Source of the DNA: Longivirga sp036510975
Lineage (GTDB): Bacteria; Actinomycetota; Actinomycetes; S36-B12; CAIYMF01
NCBI GenBank assembly: GCA_036510975.1
Contig: DATCCY010000108.1
Span: forward strand, 1-27,769
Reading direction: 5' to 3'
DNA length: 27,769 nucleotides
Shown one piece after another: positions 1 through 6,834 of the stretch. The notes beneath the pieces were generated by a model. The model saw only the letters and a list, made by a program, of their open reading frames with translations. It searched no databases and was not told the origin of the DNA. The position numbers and the translations under genes were made by a program. Position 1 is the stretch's first letter. Every line of letters begins with the position of its first letter.

Positions 1-1
1 G

Positions 2-160
2 CACCGCGTGATCGACCGGTGCCTGCAGCTGCACGGTGGCTACGGCTTCATCAACGAGTACCCGATCGCGCGCCTCTATGCCGACAACCGCGTCAATCGC
101 ATCTACGGCGGCACGTCCGAGGTCATGAAGATGATCATCGCCAAGGACATGGGGCTCTAG
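2..160 (+). CDS. Acyl-CoA dehydrogenase, C-terminal end (partial)
   Basis: This is the last 52 codons of a gene entering from the left edge, ending in TAG. The residues QLHGGYGF, EYPIARLYADNR and IYGGTSEVMK are the C-terminal helical-domain signature of acyl-CoA dehydrogenases, FAD enzymes that introduce the alpha-beta double bond in acyl-CoA oxidation. Where medium-chain enzymes carry the catalytic Glu (Y-E-G-T) this one has Gly (Y-G-G-T). That is the pattern of the long-chain and isovaleryl subfamilies, in which the base lies elsewhere in the chain, so the missing Glu is not a defect. The substrate cannot be inferred from this fragment. It is a different subfamily from the acyl-CoA dehydrogenase at 3009-4796. 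Confidence 0.9.
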   Translation, partial: HRVIDRCLQLHGGYGFINEYPIARLYADNRVNRIYGGTSEVMKMIIAKDMGL

Positions 161-228
161 CGGTCCGGGGGTGTTTGCCGACCGCGTCCGTGACTTTCGC
201 TGACGGCTGAAATCGGTTGTGCATCAAC

Positions 229-276
229 GGGTCTGGGAGGGGTCGGACTGTCAGACCCCCTGTCTAGTCTGCTCGT
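229..276 (+). promoter_or_regulatory. Leaderless promoter of the DUF222 gene with an inverted repeat
   Basis: A -10-like TAGTCT (265-270) lies six bases before the ATG at 277, so the transcript probably begins at the start codon. No Shine-Dalgarno sequence is present. A perfect 7-bp inverted repeat, GGGTCTG (229-235) and CAGACCC (252-258), spans the -35 region and could be an operator. Assignment is by pattern only. Confidence 0.45.
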
Positions 277-1631
277 ATGTGTTCGATCGTGGCGCAGCCG
301 ACCGGGTCCGCCGGGTCGCGGTTCGCTGCGCTGGTCGAGCACTTCGGCGAACTCGGTGCGCAGGTCACCGCGATGCTCGTCGACCCGGCGCTCGCGGCCG
401 AGGTCGCCGCGATCCCCGGTGACGCGCTTGCCGGGTTCGTGACCTCGCTCGCCTCGTCCGTCAGTGCCGGAACCGCTGCGCTGACGGCGGTGGCGGGTCA
501 GGTCGATGCAGCGGGTGGCCGGGTGACCGGGACGCTGATCGTGGGGAAGTTACGCGCCGACGTCGCGGTTCCTGCAGGCCGAGGCGGGGATGTCGAAGCA
601 GTCAGTGGCTCGCCCTGAGCGCGACCCGGATCCCGACGGTCATCTCCCGGACCGCGTCCGTCGACACTCGGCCGTCGAGCCACGACTCCCCCACGACGGC
701 GTGGTCGCCGCGCAGGTCCCGCGCGCGGGCGATGGTCGCGGAGGCAGTTCCCCGCGGCCGAGCGCGACCTGGCCCGCAGGGCGGCGCTCGAGACCGTGCT
801 CCCGGTCGCCGAGGTCGGCACAGTGGCGGACGTCAAGCGGAGACGCCGGCCGCGGCGATGGCGGTGCTCGAGCGCAAGGATGCGCCGCGACGGCGACCTG
901 GCCCCGCAGGAGCAGCTCGCGCCCGGCGTCGACCCGGAGACGTGGGACGGGCGACGTTGGGCCAACCTCCTGCACTCGCACCTGCTCGCCATCGCGTTTG
1001 GCGACACGTTCAACGGCCTGCTCGACGACAACCGCGTCGGGTCGCACCACGGCATCGCCCCGCACGTGACCGTGACCGTCGACCTCGCGAGGTTCGAGGC
1101 CGGGATGGGCGCCGACCTGACCATGCCCGGCAGCGACAACCCGGTCCTCCTCCCGAACGAGACGGTCCGCCGGATCCTGTGCGACGCCGACGTCACGACC
1201 GTGGTCGTGCGGCCGCTGGCAGTCCCGAACCCGGACGGCAGCACCACGTCGCTCGCCGGCCTGCTGCTCGAGGGTCCCGCGAGGTCCTCTACGTCGGGCG
1301 CTCGGAGCGCGTCGTCCCGCCTCGGCTCCGCCGCGCGCTCGAGGTGCGTGACGGGCACTGCCGTTTCCCCGGCTGCCGAGCCCACGTCCGCCGTTGCCAC
1401 GCCCACCACGTCACCGAGTGGGAGAACGGCGGCTCGACGGACATCGACAACACAGTCCTGCTGTGCGTGCGTCATCACCACGCCGTGCACGAGGGCGGCT
1501 GGTCGATCACCCGTCCGCCGGCATCCCGCCCGGCGGCACCGGGTGCTGGGACTTCACCCCACCCGAACGACGAAGGCAGCCCTGGTGACCGGGGCGCACC
1601 ACCCACCGACCGTCCCCCAACGGGACAGTGA
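277..1631 (+). pseudogene. DUF222 / 13E12-repeat HNH endonuclease-like protein, frameshifted
   Basis: Pieces of one DUF222-HNH protein run through all three forward frames. The N-terminal helical part starts at 277 and breaks near 550. A short piece with SRFLQAEAGMSK follows in a second frame. The central DUF222 region (WANLLHSHLLAIAFGD, VLLPNETVRRILCDADVTT) runs from about 760 to 1280. After a further shift near 1280 the C-terminal HNH domain appears, with CRFPGC, RCHAHHVTEW and NTVLLCVRHHHAVH, ending in TGA at 1631. At least four indels are needed to rejoin it. The family is common and multicopy in actinobacteria and is thought to be selfish or nuclease-like. The HNH residues survive although the frame does not. 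It is either a decayed copy or a sequence with base-calling indels. Confidence 0.8.
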
Positions 1632-1721
1632 TGCCGCGTCAGCCGCGCGCTCGCTTCGCTAGTGTGTGTGCGGCTCGTCGGTGCACGACGAGCGCTGAGG
1701 ACCCAGGCCAGGGGGTGTCGG

Positions 1722-2017
1722 GTGACCGCTCTTGCGATCGTTCTCGGCCTGGTCGCCATGGCGATCTACGCCTGGTCCATCGCGAGGTGGGTCCCAGACG
1801 ACGTCGTGGCTTTCGGCGGTCAACGAGCCGTACCTGGTGGGCGACAGGTGCATCCTCGCTTCTCGTGGCCCTGAGCGTCGGCTGGCTCGTGCCGATCGGC
1901 GGTGACCCGGGTCGGAACCTGCTGCTTCGGCTCGCCTGGCTCGTCGTGCTCGTCGTCGGCCTCGACGTCGTCCGACGAACCCACAACCGCAGGGTGAGCT
2001 CGCGGATCAGCGGCTGA
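1722..2017 (+). pseudogene. Small membrane protein, apparently split by a frameshift
   Basis: A GTG at 1722 follows a purine-rich AGGCCAGGGGG stretch and opens a frame whose first 20 residues form a membrane helix (LAIVLGLVAMAIYAWS). That frame ends at 1874 after losing hydrophobic character. From about 1840 another frame encodes two more hydrophobic segments (LLVALSVGWLVPIGG and LRLAWLVVLVVGLDVV) and a basic tail ending at 2017. Joining the frames near 1810-1840 would give a three-helix protein of about 98 residues. I do not recognise a family. The alternative is that only one of the two halves is real. Confidence 0.35.
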
Positions 2018-2057
2018 GATTCCGCCTCGCGCGGCTTGCGATCACCGGCGCCTCGGT

Positions 2058-2100
2058 GTGTCGGGGGGACCTTGATCGGTAGCGCGGGGGCACCTTGATC
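2058..2100. repeat. ACCTTGATC repeat pair, possible IS21-type end
   Basis: ACCTTGATC occurs at 2069-2077 and 2092-2100, each preceded by a run of G, with a 23-base period. Multiple ACCTTGATC-like repeats beginning with TG resemble the multi-repeat ends of IS21-family elements. No istA or istB coding remains are visible nearby, so at most this is a solo end left by excision or decay. Confidence 0.3.
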
Positions 2101-2152
2101 AAACCCGGCGAACGGACACACCAGAACGGTCACGGGGCAGTTCGGGCCGGGC

Positions 2153-2641
2153 CTACGACGGTTCGAGCGGGACGTGGGACTCGATCTGGCGAGCAGCCCA
2201 CTTCTCATATCGCATCTGCTCGACTCCGCCCAAGGAGCGCACCAGCCCGTTGCTGGCGCCGTTGCCTTCCTGGACGACAGCAATGACCTCGGGGACGTCG
2301 CGTGCGGCGAGCCACTCCAGTATCGCCGCGCCAGCCTCTCGACCGAGACCGAGTCGCTGCGCACCCACGATGAGCTCCATGCCGAGCTCCCGCCCGGCTT
2401 CCGCGTCCACCACGAAGGAACTGCCGACGGGCGTGCCGTCGGCAAGGCGTAGCACCCAGCACGAGTCAGAGGAGAGGAACGAGGCGAAGATGCGATCGCG
2501 CTTCTCCTTGGGCATGGCGCCGCCGAGGTAGCGACGCAGCTCGAGGTCGTCCCAGCACGACTCCAGGAACGCGCGATCGGTCTCGACGACGGATGTGAAC
2601 GTGAGACGGGGCGAAGCCGGCACACCCACTGCGGCCACCAC
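2153..2641 (-). CDS. GNAT-family N-acetyltransferase
   Basis: This encodes about 162 residues of a GNAT fold, which transfers an acetyl group from acetyl-CoA to an amine or similar acceptor. The acetyl-CoA pyrophosphate loop is visible as QRLGLG at about residues 95-100 (the Q/R-x-x-G-x-G/A motif), followed by the helix REAGAAILEWLAA. The C-terminal segment with GNGASNGLVRSLGG is the typical 'N-x-x-s-x-r-l-y-x-k-lGF' region. Length is normal for the family. The start is uncertain: GTG codons at 2641, 2638, 2629 and 2623 are all possible and none has a clear ribosome-binding site. It lies 11 bases downstream of a membrane-protein gene on the same strand, so it may be translated from that mRNA. 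The acceptor substrate is unknown. Confidence 0.8.
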   Translation of the reverse strand: MVAAVGVPASPRLTFTSVVETDRAFLESCWDDLELRRYLGGAMPKEKRDRIFASFLSSDSCWVLRLADGTPVGSSFVVDAEAGRELGMELIVGAQRLGLGREAGAAILEWLAARDVPEVIAVVQEGNGASNGLVRSLGGVEQMRYEKWAARQIESHVPLEPS

Positions 2642-2652
2642 GGAGTGGTCGG

Positions 2653-2856
2653 TCAGACAGACCGGCGCGAGGGCATGAGTGCGATGACGATCAGCGTGAT
2701 GATGGAGAAGAAGAACGCGAGCAGCCCCCAGATGAACGGCGAGCGGCCCTTGCGGCGTGCGATGGCTGCGCTCCAGGCGATGATCAGGATCCAGATGATG
2801 AATCCGATGATCCAACCGATGACGGTTGCGGACGAGGTGGAATCGGCGAGCAGCAC
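2653..2856 (-). CDS. Small two-helix membrane protein
   Basis: This predicts 67 residues with two strong transmembrane helices (GWIIGFIIWILIIAWSAAIA and WGLLAFFFSIITLIVIALM). They are separated by a basic loop, ARRKGRSP. The positive loop suggests it faces the cytoplasm, with both termini outside. I chose the GTG at 2856 because AAGGAG lies seven bases upstream; the frame stays open further upstream without a better start. It precedes the acetyltransferase at 2153-2641 with short spacing, suggesting one transcript. Similar short, phospholipase_D_nuclease N-like or superinfection-immunity-like membrane proteins are frequent in actinobacteria. I cannot assign a specific function. Confidence 0.7.
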   Translation of the reverse strand: MLLADSTSSATVIGWIIGFIIWILIIAWSAAIARRKGRSPFIWGLLAFFFSIITLIVIALMPSRRSV

Positions 2857-3008
2857 GACGGGGCTCCTTGACGTGGTCGGCTCGGCGCGGGCAATGATGC
2901 CGAATCCCAAGCGGATCGGCATCCCAATGGGTCAAGTCCCCACGTCCATGACCCATCGGTAACGAACGTCCTACGTGACGTCTCAGCCGTCGTGGGTGTT
3001 CGGCTCCG

Positions 3009-4796
3009 TCATAGCACGGCGGGGTCGAGTTGCAGGGTCAGTCCGTCCGCCTCGCGGAGCAGCGCCAGCATGGGACCGACCCTGGGCAGCTCGCGGGTGA
3101 GGAAGAACGTGGCGGCGGCGCGCTTGCCGTCGTAGAACGCGCCCTCCTTGCCGAGGGCGGCCAGCCACTGGTCGAGCCACACCCAGGCGACGACGACGTG
3201 ACCGGTCGCCTCGAGGTACGTCGTCGCGTCCGCCAGCATCCGCGCGGGGTCTCCCAGTGTCGCGAGCTGCGCCGTCGTGGCCACGAGGTCGGAGCAGGCT
3301 GCCGTGAGCCGGTCGGCGAGGAGCGCGCCGTCCGGGCCTGCAGCCCGGGCGCGGTCGGCCGTCGTCTGTATCCGCGCGACCAGCAGGCCGAGCGCCTTCC
3401 CCCCGTCGAGCAGCACCTTGCGGCCGAGGAGATCGAGCGCCTGGATGCCGTGGGTCCCCTCGTGGATGGGGTTGAGCCGGTTGTCGCGGTAGTGCTGCTC
3501 GACGTCGAAGTCGCGGGTGTAGCCCGCGCCGCCGAGCACCTGGATGGCGAGGTCGTTGGCGGCCGGGCCGTACTGCGAGGGCCAGCTCTTCACGACGGGC
3601 GTCAGCAGGCCGAGCAGGGTCGCGGCCTGCTCCCGCTCGTGGGTGTCCTCTGCCGTCTCGGAGTCGTCGTAGAGCCGCGCGGCCATCAGGACGAGGGCGA
3701 GCGCACCCTCGACGTACGACTTCTGCGCGAGCAGCATGCGGCGTACGTCGGGGTGCTCGACGAGCGGCACCTGTGGCGTCGTCGGGTCGGCGCCGATCGG
3801 ACGCCCCTGCAGCCGCTCGCGGGCGTAGGCGAGCGACTCCAGGTAGCCCGTGCAGCCGATCGCCGCCGCGCACAGCCCCACGCCGATGCGCGCCTCGTTC
3901 ATCATCGAGAACATGAGCGCCATACCGCGGTTCTCGGCGCCGACCAGGTAGCCGACCGCGCCGGCCGACCCTCCGGGGGTCCACGCGCCGTCGCCCAGGA
4001 CCGGGGCGGTGTTGACGGTGCCGCGGTAGCCCATCTTGTGGTTGATGCCGGCGAGCGCGATGTCGTTGCGCTCGCCGAGCGATCCGTCGTCGCCCACGAG
4101 CACCTTCGGTACGACGAACAGCGAGATGCCCTTCGTGCCTGCCGGCGCGCCGGGAGTGCGCGCGAGGACGAGATGCACGATGTTCTCGGCCATCTCGTGG
4201 TCGCCGCCGGAGATCCACATCTTGCGCCCGAAGATGCGGTAGGTGCCGTCGTGCTGCGGCTCGGCGCGCGTGGTGATGTCGGCCAGGTTCGAGCCCGCGT
4301 GCGGCTCGGACAGCATCATCGTCCCGAACCAGCGGCCCTCGGTCATCGGGACGGCGTAGCGCTCGACCTGCTCGGGGGTGCCGTGCTTGCGCAGCAGGTT
4401 CGCCGCCGCCATGGTCAGCAGCGCGTACGCGCTGGTGCCCGCGTTCGCCGCCTGGAACCAGGACATGCATGCCGCGAAGACACTGGCCGGAAGCGGGCTC
4501 GCGTCGAGGCCGTCGACCGAGGCCGAGAGGAATCCGGCGTCGGCGAAGGCGCGCAACGCGACACCGACCTCGGGGATGACGGTCACGCTCGTCCCGTCGA
4601 AGGTGGGCTCGTTGAGGTCCGAGCGGCGGTTGTGCGGTGCGAACTGCGTGGTCGCGACCTGCTCGGCGAGGTCCAGCACGGCGTCGACGGTGTCGCGCGA
4701 GTGGTCGGCGTAGCGCGGCCGGGAGAGCAGCTCCTCGGTGCCGAGCCACTCGTGCAGGAGGAAGTCGAGGTCGCGCCGGGACATGATCGTGCTCAT
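3009..4796 (-). CDS. Acyl-CoA dehydrogenase, large FadE type
   Basis: This is a 595-residue flavoprotein that oxidises acyl-CoA to enoyl-CoA in fatty-acid beta-oxidation, passing electrons to electron-transfer flavoprotein. The N-terminal helical domain is followed by a middle beta domain with TMMLSEPHAGSNLADI and KMWISGGDHE (FAD and substrate contacts). The C-terminal helical domain has LGGAGYTRDFDVEQHYRD and NPIHEGTHGIQALDLLGRK, in which Glu446 is the expected catalytic base. The extra C-terminal 150 residues match the extension that separates roughly 600-residue FadE enzymes from the usual 380-residue form. The ATG at 4796 is preceded by GAGGAGG at good spacing. An upstream extension in the same frame looks non-coding. 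The gene stands alone, divergent from the methyltransferase at 4961. Chain-length specificity cannot be read from sequence. Confidence 0.92.
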   Translation of the reverse strand: MSTIMSRRDLDFLLHEWLGTEELLSRPRYADHSRDTVDAVLDLAEQVATTQFAPHNRRSDLNEPTFDGTSVTVIPEVGVALRAFADAGFLSASVDGLDASPLPASVFAACMSWFQAANAGTSAYALLTMAAANLLRKHGTPEQVERYAVPMTEGRWFGTMMLSEPHAGSNLADITTRAEPQHDGTYRIFGRKMWISGGDHEMAENIVHLVLARTPGAPAGTKGISLFVVPKVLVGDDGSLGERNDIALAGINHKMGYRGTVNTAPVLGDGAWTPGGSAGAVGYLVGAENRGMALMFSMMNEARIGVGLCAAAIGCTGYLESLAYARERLQGRPIGADPTTPQVPLVEHPDVRRMLLAQKSYVEGALALVLMAARLYDDSETAEDTHEREQAATLLGLLTPVVKSWPSQYGPAANDLAIQVLGGAGYTRDFDVEQHYRDNRLNPIHEGTHGIQALDLLGRKVLLDGGKALGLLVARIQTTADRARAAGPDGALLADRLTAACSDLVATTAQLATLGDPARMLADATTYLEATGHVVVAWVWLDQWLAALGKEGAFYDGKRAAATFFLTRELPRVGPMLALLREADGLTLQLDPAVL

Positions 4797-4960
4797 GGTG
4801 CCCTCCTCGGCCGGGACGCGTCCGTCGCGATGGCCGACACCACTATGGAGCACCGGTGAGTGCCACTGCGTCGCTCGACGACGCTCACGAGCCGCTGTGG
4901 CCCACTCCCGCCGACGACCTCCGTCGTGTTCGATGGGGGCATCCGAGAGCGGGAGGGCCG

Positions 4961-5803
4961 ATGCCGAGCGGCGACGAGATCCGGGACGGGCAGCGAGCGG
5001 CGTGGGCGGGGCTCTCCGCGGGCTGGGAGAAGTGGGACCCGGTCATCATGGATCAGCTGGGCCCGGTCGGCGCAGCGATGATCGACCGCCTCGGGATCGC
5101 CGATGATCAGCAGCATCTGGACATCGCCTCGGGCACCGGTGAGCCGGGGCTGACCGTCGCCGGGCTCGCGCCGACGGGACACGTCGTCCTGACCGACCTC
5201 TCGGCCGAGATGCTCGAGATCGCGACTCGACGAGCGCACGCACAGGGGATCACCAACGTCGAGACCAGGGTGTGCAGCGCCGACGACCTGCCCTTCGGTG
5301 ACGCGACGTTCGACAGCATCTCGGTGCGGTTCGGGTACATGTTCTTCCCCGACCTCGCCACGTCGACCGCCGAGTTCGCGAGGGTGCTCAAGCCGGGTGG
5401 ACGTCTCTGCTCGTCGGTGTGGGTCAGGCCCGAGGAGAACCCGTGGACGACGATCGCCATGCAGGCGATCGCGGCGGAGTCGGTCGTGGCGCCGCCCGAC
5501 CCGGACCGCCCGACCATGTTCCGCTGCGCTGCCCCGGGATACCTCAGTGCCCTGTACGAGGCCGCGGGGCTGCGCGACGTGGAAGAGTGGGATGTCGCCG
5601 TCGAGCTCGTGACGAGCTCGCCCGAGCAGTACTGGGAGATGATCAGCGAGCACGTCTCGCTGGCGGTCGCCGCACTTGCGCAGGTGGACGCACCGGCGCG
5701 GCAGCGGATCGCGAGGGACGTCATCGCGAAGGCCGGCAGCTACGAAGCGGGCGGCACGGTGCGGATCCCAGGCGTGGCCCGCTGCATCGTCGGCACGAAG
5801 TAG
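4961..5803 (+). CDS. Class I SAM-dependent methyltransferase
   Basis: This predicts 280 residues with a Rossmann-type methyltransferase core. Motif I (LDIASGTGEPG, starting at residue 53) binds S-adenosylmethionine. The acidic end of strand 2 is LTDLSAEML. The post-motif region ADDLPFGDATFDSISVRFG and the RVLKPGGRL motif complete a UbiE/MenG-like (Methyltransferase_11) core. I chose ATG 4961 because GGGAGGG sits just upstream. A GTG at 4856 would add 35 residues that do not resemble the family. The gene is monocistronic and ends before a strong hairpin shared with tRNA-His. The substrate is unknown: the core resembles quinone methylases, but no menaquinone genes are adjacent. Confidence 0.85.
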   Translation: MPSGDEIRDGQRAAWAGLSAGWEKWDPVIMDQLGPVGAAMIDRLGIADDQQHLDIASGTGEPGLTVAGLAPTGHVVLTDLSAEMLEIATRRAHAQGITNVETRVCSADDLPFGDATFDSISVRFGYMFFPDLATSTAEFARVLKPGGRLCSSVWVRPEENPWTTIAMQAIAAESVVAPPDPDRPTMFRCAAPGYLSALYEAAGLRDVEEWDVAVELVTSSPEQYWEMISEHVSLAVAALAQVDAPARQRIARDVIAKAGSYEAGGTVRIPGVARCIVGTK

Positions 5804-5817
5804 GGGCGTCACGAGCG

Positions 5818-5854
5818 ACAGAAGGTCCGGCCCCTCCGGGACCGGACCTTCTGT
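5818..5854. terminator. Perfect 13-bp hairpin, probable bidirectional terminator
   Basis: ACAGAAGGTCCGG (5818-5830) pairs perfectly with CCGGACCTTCTGT (5842-5854) around an 11-base loop. It lies 14 bases after the methyltransferase stop and one base beyond the CCA end of the convergent tRNA-His gene, so it can serve both. No T tract follows on either strand, as is usual for actinobacterial terminators. Confidence 0.8.
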
Positions 5855-5855
5855 G

Positions 5856-5932
5856 TGGGGTGAGTGACGGGACTTGAACCCGCGACCACCGGGACCACAA
5901 CCAGGTGCTCTACCAGCTGAGCTACACCCACC
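5856..5932 (-). tRNA. tRNA-His (GTG)
   Basis: Read on the minus strand, a 7-bp acceptor stem GTGGGTG/CACTCAC is present with one G-T wobble, and the extra G at -1 opposite C73 that marks histidine tRNAs. The D-arm is GCTCAGCTGGTAGAGC and the anticodon loop is TTGTGGT (anticodon GTG). The T-loop is TTCGAGT and the CCA is encoded in the genome (5856-5858). The anticodon stem reads CCTGG/CCCGG, giving a T-C mismatch in the middle pair where CCTGG/CCAGG would be expected. A weak -10-like TACACT lies about 54 bases upstream (5986-5991, minus strand). Confidence 0.93.
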
Positions 5933-6033
5933 ATGACCGCGGCGTTGCACGTCGTGTCCGGCGTGCGGCGCTGCGGCCGGGCAGAAGTGTACCCAAGGTG
6001 AACGGGTGCCCCGTACGCCGGTGAGCGGGGAGG

Positions 6034-6069
6034 CCGAGCCCGTGACGGGCGTCACGCGCTCGGGCTCGG
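6034..6069 (-). terminator. Nested hairpin after the oligoribonuclease gene
   Basis: CCGAGCCCG (6034-6042) and CGGGCTCGG (6061-6069) form a perfect 9-bp stem. Inside it GTGAC (6042-6046) and GTCAC (6051-6055) can form a second stem. The structure begins directly after the stop codon of the minus-strand gene at 6070. There is no T tract. Confidence 0.6.
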
Positions 6070-6750
6070 TCAGTCCTCGGCGGTCGGGGTGACCCAGACC
6101 GGCGCGTCGGAGTGGTCGACGAGGTGCCGGCCGGCGATCCCGCGTACCTCGTCGGTGCTCGGGCCGGCGCCGGGGACCATGACGGCCTCGCGGTAGTAGC
6201 GCAGCTCGGCGATGCTCTCGCGGGCGTCGGCGAGGGCGCGGTGGTTGCCGCGCTTGGGCGGGGAGTTGAAGTAGACGCGCGGATACCAGCGGCGGACGAG
6301 CTCCTTGATGCTGGAGACGTCGATGAGCCGGTAGTGCAGGTAGGCGTCGAAGGTGGGCATGTCGCGGGCGAGGAAGCCACGGTCGACGTAGACGCTCGAG
6401 CCGGCGAGCGGTGCCTTGCGCGGCTCGGCGACGTGCGTGCGGACGTAGTCGAGGACGATCCGCTCCGCGGCCTCGAGCGTGGTCCCGAGCGGGATCTCCT
6501 CGATCAGCCCTGATGCGGTGTGCATCTCACGGACGATGTCAGGCATCGCGGCGAACGGGGCGTCCGGTGGCCGGACCACGACCGTGACGCCCTCGTCGAG
6601 CTCGTTGAGCTCGGCGTCGGTGACGACGCACGCCACCTCGACCAGCGCGTCGGACCCGAGGTCCAGCCCGGTCATCTCGCAGTCGACCCAGACGATCCGG
6701 TCCCCGGCCTTTCCCCGAGGCGGGGAGGGGGGCTCGGGGGCAGTGGTCAT
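6070..6750 (-). CDS. orn: Oligoribonuclease (DEDDh 3'-5' exonuclease)
   Basis: This predicts 226 residues. Orn degrades 2-5 nt RNAs, including pGpG from cyclic di-GMP breakdown, to mononucleotides and is usually essential. The exonuclease motifs are all present: Exo I VDCEMTGLD (Asp and Glu metal ligands), Exo II around YRLIDVSSIKEL, and Exo III NHRALADARES (His and Asp). About 16 Pro- and Gly-rich residues precede the usual start of the family, so translation could begin slightly downstream, but ATG 6750 is the only good candidate. A stable hairpin follows the stop. The GGDEF-EAL protein at 18321 may produce pGpG, the dinucleotide this enzyme clears. Confidence 0.95.
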   Translation of the reverse strand: MTTAPEPPSPPRGKAGDRIVWVDCEMTGLDLGSDALVEVACVVTDAELNELDEGVTVVVRPPDAPFAAMPDIVREMHTASGLIEEIPLGTTLEAAERIVLDYVRTHVAEPRKAPLAGSSVYVDRGFLARDMPTFDAYLHYRLIDVSSIKELVRRWYPRVYFNSPPKRGNHRALADARESIAELRYYREAVMVPGAGPSTDEVRGIAGRHLVDHSDAPVWVTPTAED

Positions 6751-6834
6751 GACAGCCACCCTAGGCGCTCGGTGAGCGTGCCTATCACCCGTTCGGCCCA
6801 CCGGCATGCGGCGCGGAGCGCCGAAGACATAGCC

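Noticed and set aside
3030..4859. Long open frame (about 600 codons) on the plus strand opposite the acyl-CoA dehydrogenase
   Set aside because: It is the antisense shadow of a strongly matching minus-strand gene, with Arg/Val/Gly-rich text and no recognisable motif.
4856..4960. Upstream GTG start for the methyltransferase
   Set aside because: The added 35 residues are not family-like, and ATG 4961 has a good ribosome-binding site.
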